NCBI GenBank assembly: GCA_964426135.1
Contig: CAYRPN010000077.1
Location: 1 to 26,809 of the forward strand
DNA length: 26,809 bases
Source: CAYRPN01 sp964426135
GTDB lineage: Bacteria > Planctomycetota > Phycisphaerae > Phycisphaerales > Phycisphaeraceae
Reading direction: 5' to 3'
The translations under genes were made by a program, and so were the position numbers. Shown here in pieces: positions 13,438-21,447 of this stretch (the stretch's first letter is position 1; each line of letters opens with the position of its first letter). The notes under the pieces were generated by a model. It saw only the letters and a list, made by a program, of their open reading frames with translations. It was not told the origin of the DNA and ran no database searches.

Positions 13438-15618
13438 ATGACCACCACGAAATCCACGCACGAAACCCAGAGCCAGCGGCGCGTGAAGTACGGCCTGAAT
13501 GTCTTCGTCGCAGTCATCGCCGCCGCCGCGATTGCCGTGATGATCAACTGGATCAGCTATCGCAATTTCCGCGCCGGCGCGGTGCGCTGGGACCTTACCT
13601 CCACTCGGCAGTACAGCCTTTCGCCGCTGACACGCAAGGTGCTCGACCGATTCGAGAGCGACTACCAGATCGTCACGCTGCTCGATCCCAGTGAGAACGC
13701 CCGCGAAGACACGCAGCGTGCCCGCGACCTGGTCGAGGAATACGCCCGCATCGGCAGGAACCTCCGCGTCGAGCACATCAACCCCGCGACGGAGCTGACC
13801 CGCCGCGAGGCGTTTGAAAAATCGCTGCATCAGAAGTTCGCCGGCAAGTTCGATGACCTGGATCGCATCAACAAGCGCGGCATCGAGGCGATGTCCGCCG
13901 CCCGCGGCGAACTGATCGAGCAACTGAACATCCTTCGCGATCTTCTGAAGAACAAGGCGCTCAAGCCCGGCGACACGCTGCTTCGCCTGCGCGAGACGGA
14001 ACGTTTCCTCGAAGCGCAGAGCGAGGGCGTGGGCAAAGCGATCAAGGTCGTCTCGGATTACAAGGCGATGCCGCTGCCGCCGTACGGAACGGTGCGTGGG
14101 CAACTGAAGGATCTTTTCGAAGCGCTCGACAACGGCTTTTATCCGCAGATTCAGAAGACCCGCATCACGCCGGTCATCGAACTCGCCGCCAGGGAATATC
14201 CCAAGGCACAGTTCCCGCGCACCGCCGGCGACGTGGAAGAGGCGATGCTGGCGATCAACAACTTGATCACGCGCGGCACGGAATCGCGCAAGGCGGTGAT
14301 CGCCGACCTGGTGCGCGTGCAGCCGGTGCCTTCGTATGAAGCCTTGATCGCCAAGCTGAAGCAGCCGAACCCGATCGTGATCGTGGCGCCCAAGGATGTC
14401 TGGGCGCTGAATCTGACGGAACTTTTCCGCTCGCCCACGCAGGCCGCCAACCCGGAGCAGCGCGAATCGACGGAGCATCTGGTGGAGAAGCAGTTTCTGG
14501 GCGAAGAGCGCCTCACCGGCGCACTGGCGCGGATGACGGTGACGCAACTCGATCCGCCGCCGATGGTGGTATTCGTTTCCACAGGCACGCTGCCGGGGAC
14601 AAAGCCGAATCGCGACTACAAGCAGGTGCTCGATCGCCTGACCAGCATGGGGATTCAGGTGGAAGTGTGGGAGCCGATTAAGAGTTCTCCCTTCGCCGAC
14701 CCGCGCGGCATCAACCTCGCGCCGCCCAAGCCGAAGGACAACCAGCGCGTTGTCTGGGTCATCCTGCCCGGCGATCCCGTCGATCCGAACAATCCCCTGA
14801 GCCAGAGCACCGCCAAGGCGAACATCGGCGTCATCCGCGATCGCATGATCAGCCACAGCGACGGCGTGCTGGCGATCATGTCGCCGGAGATCGACGCGCC
14901 ACAGGTGCAGAAGCAGATTCTCGAAGACTGGCGAATCGAGGTCGATTTCCAGTACGTCGTGCTGCGGGAGATCGTGGATCGCTACGGGCAGAACCAGCCT
15001 TACAACTATCACGACGTCCGCGCCTGGCCGGAGCAATCGCCTGTCAGCCGGGCGGTCGCGGAAGCGGGCATGATCGGCGTCTTCTCCTGGTGCAGCCCGA
15101 TTCGCAGTCCGGCAACCACGGAACGCGCCGCCTACAAACCGCTCGTGGAACTGACCGCGAAAAACATGTGGGCGAACTTCAACACCGGCGATGAATCCAA
15201 CAGTGGCCCGCCCAAGTTGGACAAAGCGGGCGACAAACCGGGCGACAGGTTCACCATCGCGGTTTCCGGCGAGCGCGCCGGCAGTTCCGCCGAGAAGGCG
15301 CCGCAGCGCATCGTGGTCTTCGCCGACCGGCTCTTCGCCACGGACCGCTTCGGGTCCGAGGAGTTCGCCGATCCCGTGACCAAGCGTTCCGTGCAGATCA
15401 CGCGCTTCCCGGCGAATCACGAGCTCTTCATCAACAGCGTTTACTGGCTCACGGGCCTGGATGAACTCATCGCCGCCGGCGCACGCACACAGGATGTGCG
15501 CCGCGTCGGCGCGATGTCGACAGGCGAAGTGAAATCACTGCAATGGACACTCATGCTCGGCATGCCGCTGGGCACCCTGATCATCGGCGTGGCCGTGTGG
15601 TTCACGCGGCGCGGGTGA
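13438..15618 (+). CDS. GldG-like ABC transporter auxiliary protein
   Basis: This 726-residue protein has an N-terminal membrane anchor (about residues 18-38) followed by NWISYRNFRAGAVRWDLTSTRQYSLSPLTRKVL. That is the characteristic opening of the GldG/ABC_transp_aux family ('...DLT..k.ySLS..T..vL'). A large extracytoplasmic domain of about 660 residues contains a helical insert (about 120-270). A final membrane helix follows (about 704-722, TLMLGMPLGTLIIGVAVWF) with a short basic tail. In the Bacteroidetes gliding cluster GldG works with GldA and GldF; here the substrate is unknown. The start MTTTKSTHET at 13438 comes after the perfect palindrome; AAGGA lies about 15 nt away, farther than usual. 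Confidence 0.9.
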   Translation: MTTTKSTHETQSQRRVKYGLNVFVAVIAAAAIAVMINWISYRNFRAGAVRWDLTSTRQYSLSPLTRKVLDRFESDYQIVTLLDPSENAREDTQRARDLVEEYARIGRNLRVEHINPATELTRREAFEKSLHQKFAGKFDDLDRINKRGIEAMSAARGELIEQLNILRDLLKNKALKPGDTLLRLRETERFLEAQSEGVGKAIKVVSDYKAMPLPPYGTVRGQLKDLFEALDNGFYPQIQKTRITPVIELAAREYPKAQFPRTAGDVEEAMLAINNLITRGTESRKAVIADLVRVQPVPSYEALIAKLKQPNPIVIVAPKDVWALNLTELFRSPTQAANPEQRESTEHLVEKQFLGEERLTGALARMTVTQLDPPPMVVFVSTGTLPGTKPNRDYKQVLDRLTSMGIQVEVWEPIKSSPFADPRGINLAPPKPKDNQRVVWVILPGDPVDPNNPLSQSTAKANIGVIRDRMISHSDGVLAIMSPEIDAPQVQKQILEDWRIEVDFQYVVLREIVDRYGQNQPYNYHDVRAWPEQSPVSRAVAEAGMIGVFSWCSPIRSPATTERAAYKPLVELTAKNMWANFNTGDESNSGPPKLDKAGDKPGDRFTIAVSGERAGSSAEKAPQRIVVFADRLFATDRFGSEEFADPVTKRSVQITRFPANHELFINSVYWLTGLDELIAAGARTQDVRRVGAMSTGEVKSLQWTLMLGMPLGTLIIGVAVWFTRRG

Positions 15619-15620
15619 GG

Positions 15621-15753
15621 GAAGAGCGGTTAGCCAATAGCCGTTAGCCGTTAGCCCAAGGCATTGTGTCTTAAAGCTAAAGGCTAATCGCTAACGGCTC
15701 ATGGCTTGCCGGCTCCCCGCTAACGGCTAACGGCTAACGGCTAACGGCTCTTC
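15621..15753. repeat. 35-bp inverted repeat built of CTAACGG heptamers
   Basis: Arms 15621-15655 and 15719-15753 are reverse complements at 32 of 35 positions. The right arm is four tandem CTAACGG units; the left carries the complementary CCGTTAG units with some decay. It fills the gap between the gldG-like and DUF4340 genes and ends 3 nt before the DUF4340 start codon. Confidence 0.88.
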
Positions 15754-15756
15754 TCC

Positions 15757-18030
15757 ATGAACATCAAAACCACGCTCATCCTGCTGCTCCTGCTGATCGG
15801 TGTCGGCGCTTATTTCGTCGTCGTCGAGCGCAACCGTCAATCGCCCATTCTCAAGCCCGGCGAGGATGACACAGTCACCAAGAACCTTTTCAGCAGCGTC
15901 GACTTCGACCACACCGGCATCACCACGGTCACCATCAAATGGCAGGATGGCCAAAGCGCGGTGCTGGCGCGGCAGGTCGTGCGCAAGGACGGCGTCGAGA
16001 CCGGCGAATGGATGCAGGTCAAACCCGTGCGCTTCCCGCTCAACTCGGTTCGACTCGAGTACGGCCTCCCGGCGCTGGCGGCGACGCTGAATTACACCGA
16101 GCAATTCACGCCCGGCGTGGACAAGAAGCCGACTGTGGAAGAACTCGCCCTTGCCGGTCCGCCGGCGACGATCACCTTCGAAGGCATGCTTCGCAAGGCG
16201 GGCCAACCGGTGGATCAGGGCAAGCCCTTCAAGCAGACTTTGAAACTGGGACGCACGGTCGGCGCACGCGCATATCTGCAGAAGAACGACGATCCAACGG
16301 TGTACGTGGTGAATGACTCGGTGCATCAGATTCTGCTGGGCGAACGACCGAATCAGTGGCGCATCGTCGCGCTCAACTCGCCCAGTGATGCTCAGGCGAA
16401 TGCGGTGAGCTTCACCGTCGCCGATGAACGTTACGACCTGATCAAGACCGCCGGCGACTGGGTCGTGGCCGCGCCGCACAGCGGGCGCATCTCCGATGTA
16501 CGCCTGCGCGACGTGCTGAACATCATCAACCGGACGGGCGTGAACCGGTTCGTGGCGGAGGAGATGAAGGATCCCGCATCGTTCGGACTGGACAAGCCCG
16601 CGGTGGTGGTCACGGTGCACAGCGAGGCGGTGACGCCGAAGGTCCGCACGCTTCGCATCGGCGGGCCGGCCGACCCGGAGGGCGCGACGTATCACGCGAC
16701 GTGGTCGTTCGACAACGAAGTGAGCCCCGTGGTGTTCACGGTGGTGCGCGAGGCGAAGGCCCGGCTGGCGGCGAAGCTCGACGATCTGCGCGAGCCGCGC
16801 GTCACGCCGCTGGACGCCAAGCAGGTGCGCGACATTCTCATCGACAGGGCCGGTTCGCCAAGCGCGCACCTGGAGCGCGAATCGGGCCGCGGCTGGGGAT
16901 TCGCCATCACCGCGCCCGCCACGACCAAGCCGCCGTTCGAGCCTGACCAGGAATCCGTGTCGCGTTTTGTCGAGGCGTTGACGACGGCCAGCGCACGCTA
17001 CTTTCACAGCGGCGCGTCGAACGAAAAGCCGATCGCGGTGATCGAACTCAGCGCCGCCGGCAAACCCACCGAAAGGCTGACCATCCTGCCCGCCCCGGCG
17101 GCCGCGATCCCGCAGGGCGAAACGACAAAGCTCCTCATGATCGTTCGCAACAGCGAACAGGTGGGCTACCTTGTGCCGGAAGAAAGGCTCGCGCCGGTGC
17201 TCGTGCCCACGTCCGCCCTGAAGGATCGCATTGTCGTCAGGCTCAGTCCGCCGGAAATCAAACTGATCGAGAGCGTCGCGCTGAAGCACCCCAGCGGCAC
17301 GACATACAGCTTCGCACGGCGGAAGAACCTGGTCGATGCCGTGGGCGAAGGCGTGTGGGAGATGAACGGGACCGGGAAGTTCGAGCGACTCGCGTTCGAA
17401 GAACTGCTCCGGCAGTTGGCGCCGCTGCGGGCGGAGGCGTGGCTGAATGAGCCGGCAAAGATCGAAATGCCCATCGAGTTGACGCTCACGCTGCGCGGCG
17501 GCACGCCGATCGTGCTCACCGTCGATCCGGTCACGCGGCATGCGAATCTCAACGGCAGCGACGACGCGTTCGTGCTCGCACCGGGAACCCTGGCGTTTCT
17601 CGATGCGGAGTATCGCCCGCGCGCGGTGCTGCCGCTGGCGGTTCACGAGGTGTCGCAGATCACCGTGGCCAAGGCCGGCGCCCAGCCGCTGATCATCGGC
17701 CGCGACGAGGCGGGCCGCTTCGAGGTGCTCGGGCCCGATGGCCAGCCCATCACCACCATGAAAGTCTCCCCGCAGGCGGCGGCATCGCTCTTTGACGCTC
17801 TGGCGCCCTTGCGCGTGCAGCGATACTGGAGCGCGCCGGGAACGGCGCCAACGGAGCCGCAGTGGACATTCGAACTGCTCACGCGCGACCGGCAGAAGCA
17901 CGTGGTGAAGCTCGGTTTCAAAGACAAGCCCGCGCTGGCGAATCATGGCGAAGCGTGGTTTGACGTGACACCGGAAACGCTGGCGCGACTGACGGCGGAG
18001 CCGCGCAAGAAAGACGAGAAGTCAAAATAG
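15757..18030 (+). CDS. DUF4340-family protein of the ABC cluster
   Basis: This 757-residue protein has an N-terminal signal-anchor (MNIKTTLILLLLLIGVGAYFVV) and no further membrane segment, so the rest is probably extracytoplasmic. Internal repeats with the pattern 'fGLdkPavvvtv' (about residues 270-290) and 'LRxQLAPLRAEAW' are typical of DUF4340 proteins, which commonly follow GldG-like genes. The biochemical role is unknown; by position it is part of the same envelope complex. The start codon follows the heptamer palindrome by 3 nt, and no Shine-Dalgarno is present. The end is followed at once by a GC hairpin. Confidence 0.87.
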   Translation: MNIKTTLILLLLLIGVGAYFVVVERNRQSPILKPGEDDTVTKNLFSSVDFDHTGITTVTIKWQDGQSAVLARQVVRKDGVETGEWMQVKPVRFPLNSVRLEYGLPALAATLNYTEQFTPGVDKKPTVEELALAGPPATITFEGMLRKAGQPVDQGKPFKQTLKLGRTVGARAYLQKNDDPTVYVVNDSVHQILLGERPNQWRIVALNSPSDAQANAVSFTVADERYDLIKTAGDWVVAAPHSGRISDVRLRDVLNIINRTGVNRFVAEEMKDPASFGLDKPAVVVTVHSEAVTPKVRTLRIGGPADPEGATYHATWSFDNEVSPVVFTVVREAKARLAAKLDDLREPRVTPLDAKQVRDILIDRAGSPSAHLERESGRGWGFAITAPATTKPPFEPDQESVSRFVEALTTASARYFHSGASNEKPIAVIELSAAGKPTERLTILPAPAAAIPQGETTKLLMIVRNSEQVGYLVPEERLAPVLVPTSALKDRIVVRLSPPEIKLIESVALKHPSGTTYSFARRKNLVDAVGEGVWEMNGTGKFERLAFEELLRQLAPLRAEAWLNEPAKIEMPIELTLTLRGGTPIVLTVDPVTRHANLNGSDDAFVLAPGTLAFLDAEYRPRAVLPLAVHEVSQITVAKAGAQPLIIGRDEAGRFEVLGPDGQPITTMKVSPQAAASLFDALAPLRVQRYWSAPGTAPTEPQWTFELLTRDRQKHVVKLGFKDKPALANHGEAWFDVTPETLARLTAEPRKKDEKSK

Positions 18031-18037
18031 AGGCGGA

Positions 18038-18053
18038 ACGGGGCAAGCCCCGT
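18038..18053 (+). terminator. GC hairpin after the ABC cluster, possible terminator
   Basis: ACGGGGCAAGCCCCGT (7-bp stem with a 2-nt loop) lies 7 nt after the DUF4340 stop and is followed by a GTCGCTAAACG tail. There is no T-tract, so this is a repeat-family hairpin that may or may not terminate transcription. Leftward genes converge here. Confidence 0.45.
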
Positions 18054-18103
18054 CGCTAAACGCCGAGGCACCATCGCCGCACGCGAAGGCGCTGTTGCGC
18101 CCG

Positions 18104-18400
18104 TCACCGGCCGGACATCTTCATGAACACATATCGCACGGCGTGAATCGCCACGAGAATCGCGGGGAACACCGCGATGTAATACGGAACCGTCACGAGC
18201 CAGGCGATGTCATTGAGCGCGCCGATGGCGAGCATGGCCCCCAGCCCCAGCAGGCCGATGACAACGAACATGAGGCAGCCGCGAGCCATGCCGTCGTGCG
18301 GATCGCGATGCTTAGGCGGAACGATCAAGGCGTACGCGATGCCCAGCACATAAATCCCCAACAGTACCGCGGCGATGATGGCTTGGGTCTGAAGGGTCAT
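18104..18400 (-). CDS. small three-TM membrane protein, hypothetical
   Basis: This 98-residue protein has three hydrophobic segments: TLQTQAIIAAVLLGIYVLGI (about 2-22), LMFVVIGLLGLGAMLAIGAL (about 42-61) and WLVTVPYYIAVFPAILVAI (about 66-84). Between the first two is a short loop with the sequence PPKHRDPHDGMARGC. I do not recognise a family. A GGACGA box about 10 nt upstream supports the ATG at 18400. A GTG at 18427, just 3 nt after the PhoH stop, would add nine residues and couple the genes more tightly. It is the downstream partner of the PIN-PhoH gene; a functional link is unproven. Confidence 0.68.
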   Translation of the reverse strand: MTLQTQAIIAAVLLGIYVLGIAYALIVPPKHRDPHDGMARGCLMFVVIGLLGLGAMLAIGALNDIAWLVTVPYYIAVFPAILVAIHAVRYVFMKMSGR

Positions 18401-18430
18401 GGCAACTTCGTCCGGCACCCCCGTCACACC

Positions 18431-19855
18431 TCACAACTTCGCCGCCGCCAGGCTCGCCAACTCGCTGCGTTCGCTCTTGGCGAGGGTGATGTGGCCGACG
18501 ATGGATTCGCCCTTGAGGCGTTCGACCATGTACGACAGGCCGTTCGACGAGGAGTCGAGGTAAGGATTGTCGATCTGCTGGATGTCACCGGTGAGGATGA
18601 TCTTCGTGCCTTCGCCGACGCGGGAGACGATGGTTTTCACTTCGTGCGGCGTGAGATTCTGGGCCTCGTCGATGATCATGAACTGGTTCGGAATGCTGCG
18701 TCCGCGGATGTAAGTGAGCGGTTCCAGCACCAGCCGACCGGCGGCGACGAGCGATTCGACGCGCTGCTCGGGTTTCTTGCTTTCGGCATGCTGCGAGCCG
18801 CCGACGCCGCGGGTGGACATCAGGTAGGCGAGGTTGTCGAAGATCGGCTGCATCCAGGCGGAAAGTTTTTCGTCCTTGGTTCCGGGGAGGAATCCGATGT
18901 CGCGGCCCATGGGCATGATCGGGCGCGCCACCAGCAGCTTGTCGTAGCGCTCTTCGTTGAACGATTTGTGCATGCCCGCCGCCAGGGCGAGCAGCGTCTT
19001 GCCCGTGCCCGCGCCGCCCAGCATGGTGATGAGCTTGACATCGTCATCGAGCAGCAGGTCAAACGCCATGATCTGCTGCACGTTTCGCGGCATCACGCCA
19101 TAAGTCGGTTTGCGCGGCGCGTGTACGGGAATCAGGTGATCGGTGTCCGCCAGCCGGCGAGAAAGGCCGGAGTGCGATTCGTCGGCGATATCCAGAAGCT
19201 GCACGAACTGATTCGACTGCAACTCGATCCTGGTGACTTGTCCGCTTTCGTCCTTGGTGTGGAGAAAGTCCTTGAGGCGGTCGAGTTCGAGCTGCTTCTC
19301 TTCATAAAGCAGGTCGATCAGGTCACCGGTCACCTTCACCGACACGTAGCCGCTGTAGAGGCGGTCGGCGTCGACTTTCTGCGCTTCGAAGTCCTCGGTG
19401 AGGACGCCCAGCGCGTCGCTCTTGATGCGGCAGTTGATGTCCTTGCTGATGAAGACGACGTACTTGCCCTGCTTCTTCAGATTCCATGCGACGGCGATGA
19501 TGCGGTTGTCCGGGGCGTCGCCCTGCAAGCCCGGCGGAAGTTCGCCCTCGGAGAGCGCGACGCGAATGGCGCCGCCGTGGCCGTTCCACTGCACGCCGTC
19601 GGACAGGTGGCCGCGGGTGCGCAACGAGTCCAGGTGGCGGATCGCCTCGCGGGCGTTGCGGCCCACGTCGTCGTTCTGTTTCTTGAACCGGTCCAGTTCA
19701 CCCAGCACCGTGAAGGGAATCACGACTTCGTTGTCTGCAAACATGAACAGCGAGTCGGGATTGTGCAGGAGAATGTTCGTGTCGAGCACGAAGCTTTTGC
19801 GTCCCGCGTATCGGCCAGGTTTTTCGCTCGTTTTCTTGTCCGCCAAGTGCTCCAT
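18431..19855 (-). CDS. phoH: PIN-PhoH fusion: RNA-processing ATPase/nuclease
   Basis: This 474-residue PhoH2-type protein has an N-terminal PIN domain (about 20-160) with acidic residues Asp25 in VLDTN, Glu53 in GELD and Asp139 in ISKD. A linker leads to a PhoH ATPase with Walker A GGAGTGKT (280-287) and Walker B MIIDEAQN (Asp396, Glu397). Such PIN-PhoH proteins are described as RNA helicase plus ribonuclease. The length and all key residues are normal. The protein is cytoplasmic, with no signal peptide. An AAGG box directly abuts the ATG at 19855, an unusually short spacing, but no better start is available. It is followed by the small membrane protein gene 30 bp downstream. Confidence 0.92.
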   Translation of the reverse strand: MEHLADKKTSEKPGRYAGRKSFVLDTNILLHNPDSLFMFADNEVVIPFTVLGELDRFKKQNDDVGRNAREAIRHLDSLRTRGHLSDGVQWNGHGGAIRVALSEGELPPGLQGDAPDNRIIAVAWNLKKQGKYVVFISKDINCRIKSDALGVLTEDFEAQKVDADRLYSGYVSVKVTGDLIDLLYEEKQLELDRLKDFLHTKDESGQVTRIELQSNQFVQLLDIADESHSGLSRRLADTDHLIPVHAPRKPTYGVMPRNVQQIMAFDLLLDDDVKLITMLGGAGTGKTLLALAAGMHKSFNEERYDKLLVARPIMPMGRDIGFLPGTKDEKLSAWMQPIFDNLAYLMSTRGVGGSQHAESKKPEQRVESLVAAGRLVLEPLTYIRGRSIPNQFMIIDEAQNLTPHEVKTIVSRVGEGTKIILTGDIQQIDNPYLDSSSNGLSYMVERLKGESIVGHITLAKSERSELASLAAAKL

Positions 19856-20172
19856 CCTTCTGAAAAGGGTGTGCGGATGATAGTGCGGATCGTCCCCCTT
19901 GTGTTATCGGCTCGTCAGGAGATTTCGTGAAGAACATTCGTTAGCGACTTTGGCGTTTTCGCCGGCAACCATCGCGGGAGTCCAGAATCGACCAGGACTG
20001 AAGGGACGGTTGGGTGGCCGGGGCAGGAGGTTCGGCGGATGCCCCGGAACGGCTCACCTTGTTTTCACGAATCGCCATTCCCGCCAGCCTTGCGGCCTTG
20101 GCGCGCTCACTCCGGGGCCTCCACGGACTTCAGCCCCGGCCCCTCGGAAGAACGCTCACGCTCCAGACGGCG
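19856..20172. other. intergenic stretch upstream of the PhoH gene, no gene seen
   Basis: No coding signal is convincing. Near the PhoH start there is a TATCAT box on the minus strand (19882-19877), described separately. The remainder is plain GC-rich sequence without a repeat I can pair. Confidence 0.55.
19877..19882 (-). promoter_or_regulatory. candidate -10 box for the PIN-PhoH gene
   Basis: The minus strand reads TATCAT, about 22 nt before the ATG. A weak -35 candidate, AACACA, lies 17 nt upstream. This is consistent with a short leader. Confidence 0.3.
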
Positions 20173-21138
20173 TCACAACATCGTCATGAGGACACCTATC
20201 ACCACCAGTTCGAAGAACACACGAATCGCGATGATGAAAACGAGGGTGAGCAGGGCTTCGCCCAGGCCCAGGTCGAACATCTTCGCCAGCGGAATGCCGA
20301 CGATCACGATGCGCAGGAACATGACGAAGAGAAATCCCGCGCCCAGCGTGGCGCCGAGAATGTACGCCCCGAGCAAGTCCGCCAGAGCCATCGGCCCCAT
20401 CGCCAGCCCGGTGAGCTTCAACAGCCCGATGCCCAGCGAACCGTAGTTGATGCCCAACACGCGCGCGCAAAGGAAGAGCGTGCCCAGCAGCAAAGGCACG
20501 ACGATGGCGATGTACAGTCCGATGTCTCGGGCCGCAATGCCGGGCGTCACTTCATTCTGAATCGCGGCCAGGGCGTAGAGAAACATGCCCGCCACGATGA
20601 AGATGAGCGGCAGATAAATGTCGAGGAATGCGGAGTCGCGCCGCTCGTCCTCGCGACTCCTCAGGGCCTGCGCCACACCGGTCGGCCGGCGGCTGAGCAC
20701 GTCGGCTGAGGCTCCCCCCGCGCCGGCGACGGCCGGCACCGGCGTGCCCGTCAACGCTCGACTGAGCGTCGGCTTCTCCATCGGCTCCAGCACGCGCGTT
20801 TTCACCTTGGCGCCGTCGCGCACATTGAAGCCGCAGTTCAGGCACACCAGCGCGCTGGCCTTCATTTCAAGATTGCATGAGGGGCAATGAACGACGATAT
20901 CTGAATCGTCCGGCACCTCTTCGTGAACGGGGACATCGAAATCGCCTGCTTGAACCCCGCCGCCGATCGCGGCACCGACGTTTGCGGCGTCAGGAGCCGC
21001 GGCAGCGTCCGCCTCGCCGGGAATCATGAACGTCCTGCCACAGGCGCATCGCACCACCTTGCCGGACATGTCCTGTTTCCAGACGAACCGCTTGCGACAG
21101 TGCGGGCAGCCGATGCTTGGAGGCGAGAAGTCCGTCAT
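20173..21138 (-). CDS. membrane protein with two N-terminal zinc ribbons
   Basis: This 321-residue protein has a first ribbon with Cys11, Cys14, Cys31 and Cys33 (CPHC...CACG). A linker rich in Ala, Gly, Asp and Glu leads to a second ribbon with Cys85, Cys88, Cys99 and Cys102 (CPSC...CLNC). A longer linker (about 105-170) is followed by four or five hydrophobic helices (about 170-195, 203-225, 230-250, 255-285, 290-318). The pattern of cytosolic ribbons followed by a membrane domain recurs in planctomycete genomes, and its function is not known. There is no strong Shine-Dalgarno before the ATG. It stands alone, followed by a 317-bp gap. Confidence 0.78.
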   Translation of the reverse strand: MTDFSPPSIGCPHCRKRFVWKQDMSGKVVRCACGRTFMIPGEADAAAAPDAANVGAAIGGGVQAGDFDVPVHEEVPDDSDIVVHCPSCNLEMKASALVCLNCGFNVRDGAKVKTRVLEPMEKPTLSRALTGTPVPAVAGAGGASADVLSRRPTGVAQALRSREDERRDSAFLDIYLPLIFIVAGMFLYALAAIQNEVTPGIAARDIGLYIAIVVPLLLGTLFLCARVLGINYGSLGIGLLKLTGLAMGPMALADLLGAYILGATLGAGFLFVMFLRIVIVGIPLAKMFDLGLGEALLTLVFIIAIRVFFELVVIGVLMTML

Positions 21139-21239
21139 GGGAAACGTCGAGAAATCAGGCGTTCAAACGTACAGGGATTCAATGACCATCAGAGCGAGGG
21201 AAGAAACGACCAAAAGAATCCCATGACCGCATCAACTCA

Positions 21240-21447
21240 CCCTTCCTCCGCTTCTTCGTCGCTCCGTCTCTCCATCCCTCCGTCTCTCCGTCACTCAGTC
21301 TCTCCGTCCCTCCGTCTCTCTGCCTCTCCGTCTCTCTGCCTCTCCGTCTCTCTGCCTCTCCGTCTCTCCGTCTCTTCTCCTCTCCGTCTCTTCTTCTCTC
21401 TTTCTCTTCGTCTCTTCACTTCTTCGTCCCCTCCCCCTCCTTCGCAC
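21240..21447. repeat. polypyrimidine tract with 16-bp tandem units
   Basis: About 200 bp is almost pure C and T on the plus strand. Three perfect copies of CCGTCTCTCTGCCTCT occupy 21312-21359, surrounded by degenerate units of the same type. It fills the region downstream of the efflux adaptor gene and runs into its last codons, which encode a Lys/Glu/Gly-rich tail. The transcript of the adaptor would therefore end in a purine-only tract. The region can slip and may form triplex DNA. Confidence 0.88.

Noticed and set aside
13090..15420. 776-codon leftward open frame opposite the gldG-like gene
   Set aside because: It is the mirror of a well-supported gene in high-GC DNA. It is rich in Arg, His, Ala and Asp with no domain pattern, starts and ends without ribosome site, and runs through the palindromes.
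15727..17946. 739-codon leftward open frame opposite the DUF4340 gene
   Set aside because: It is an antisense shadow with the His/Arg/Asp-rich composition typical of reversed codons; no signal, motif or homology pattern is visible.
18095..19930. 611-codon rightward open frame opposite the PIN-PhoH gene
   Set aside because: The leftward PhoH frame has complete PIN and ATPase motifs; the opposite frame is a compositional shadow.
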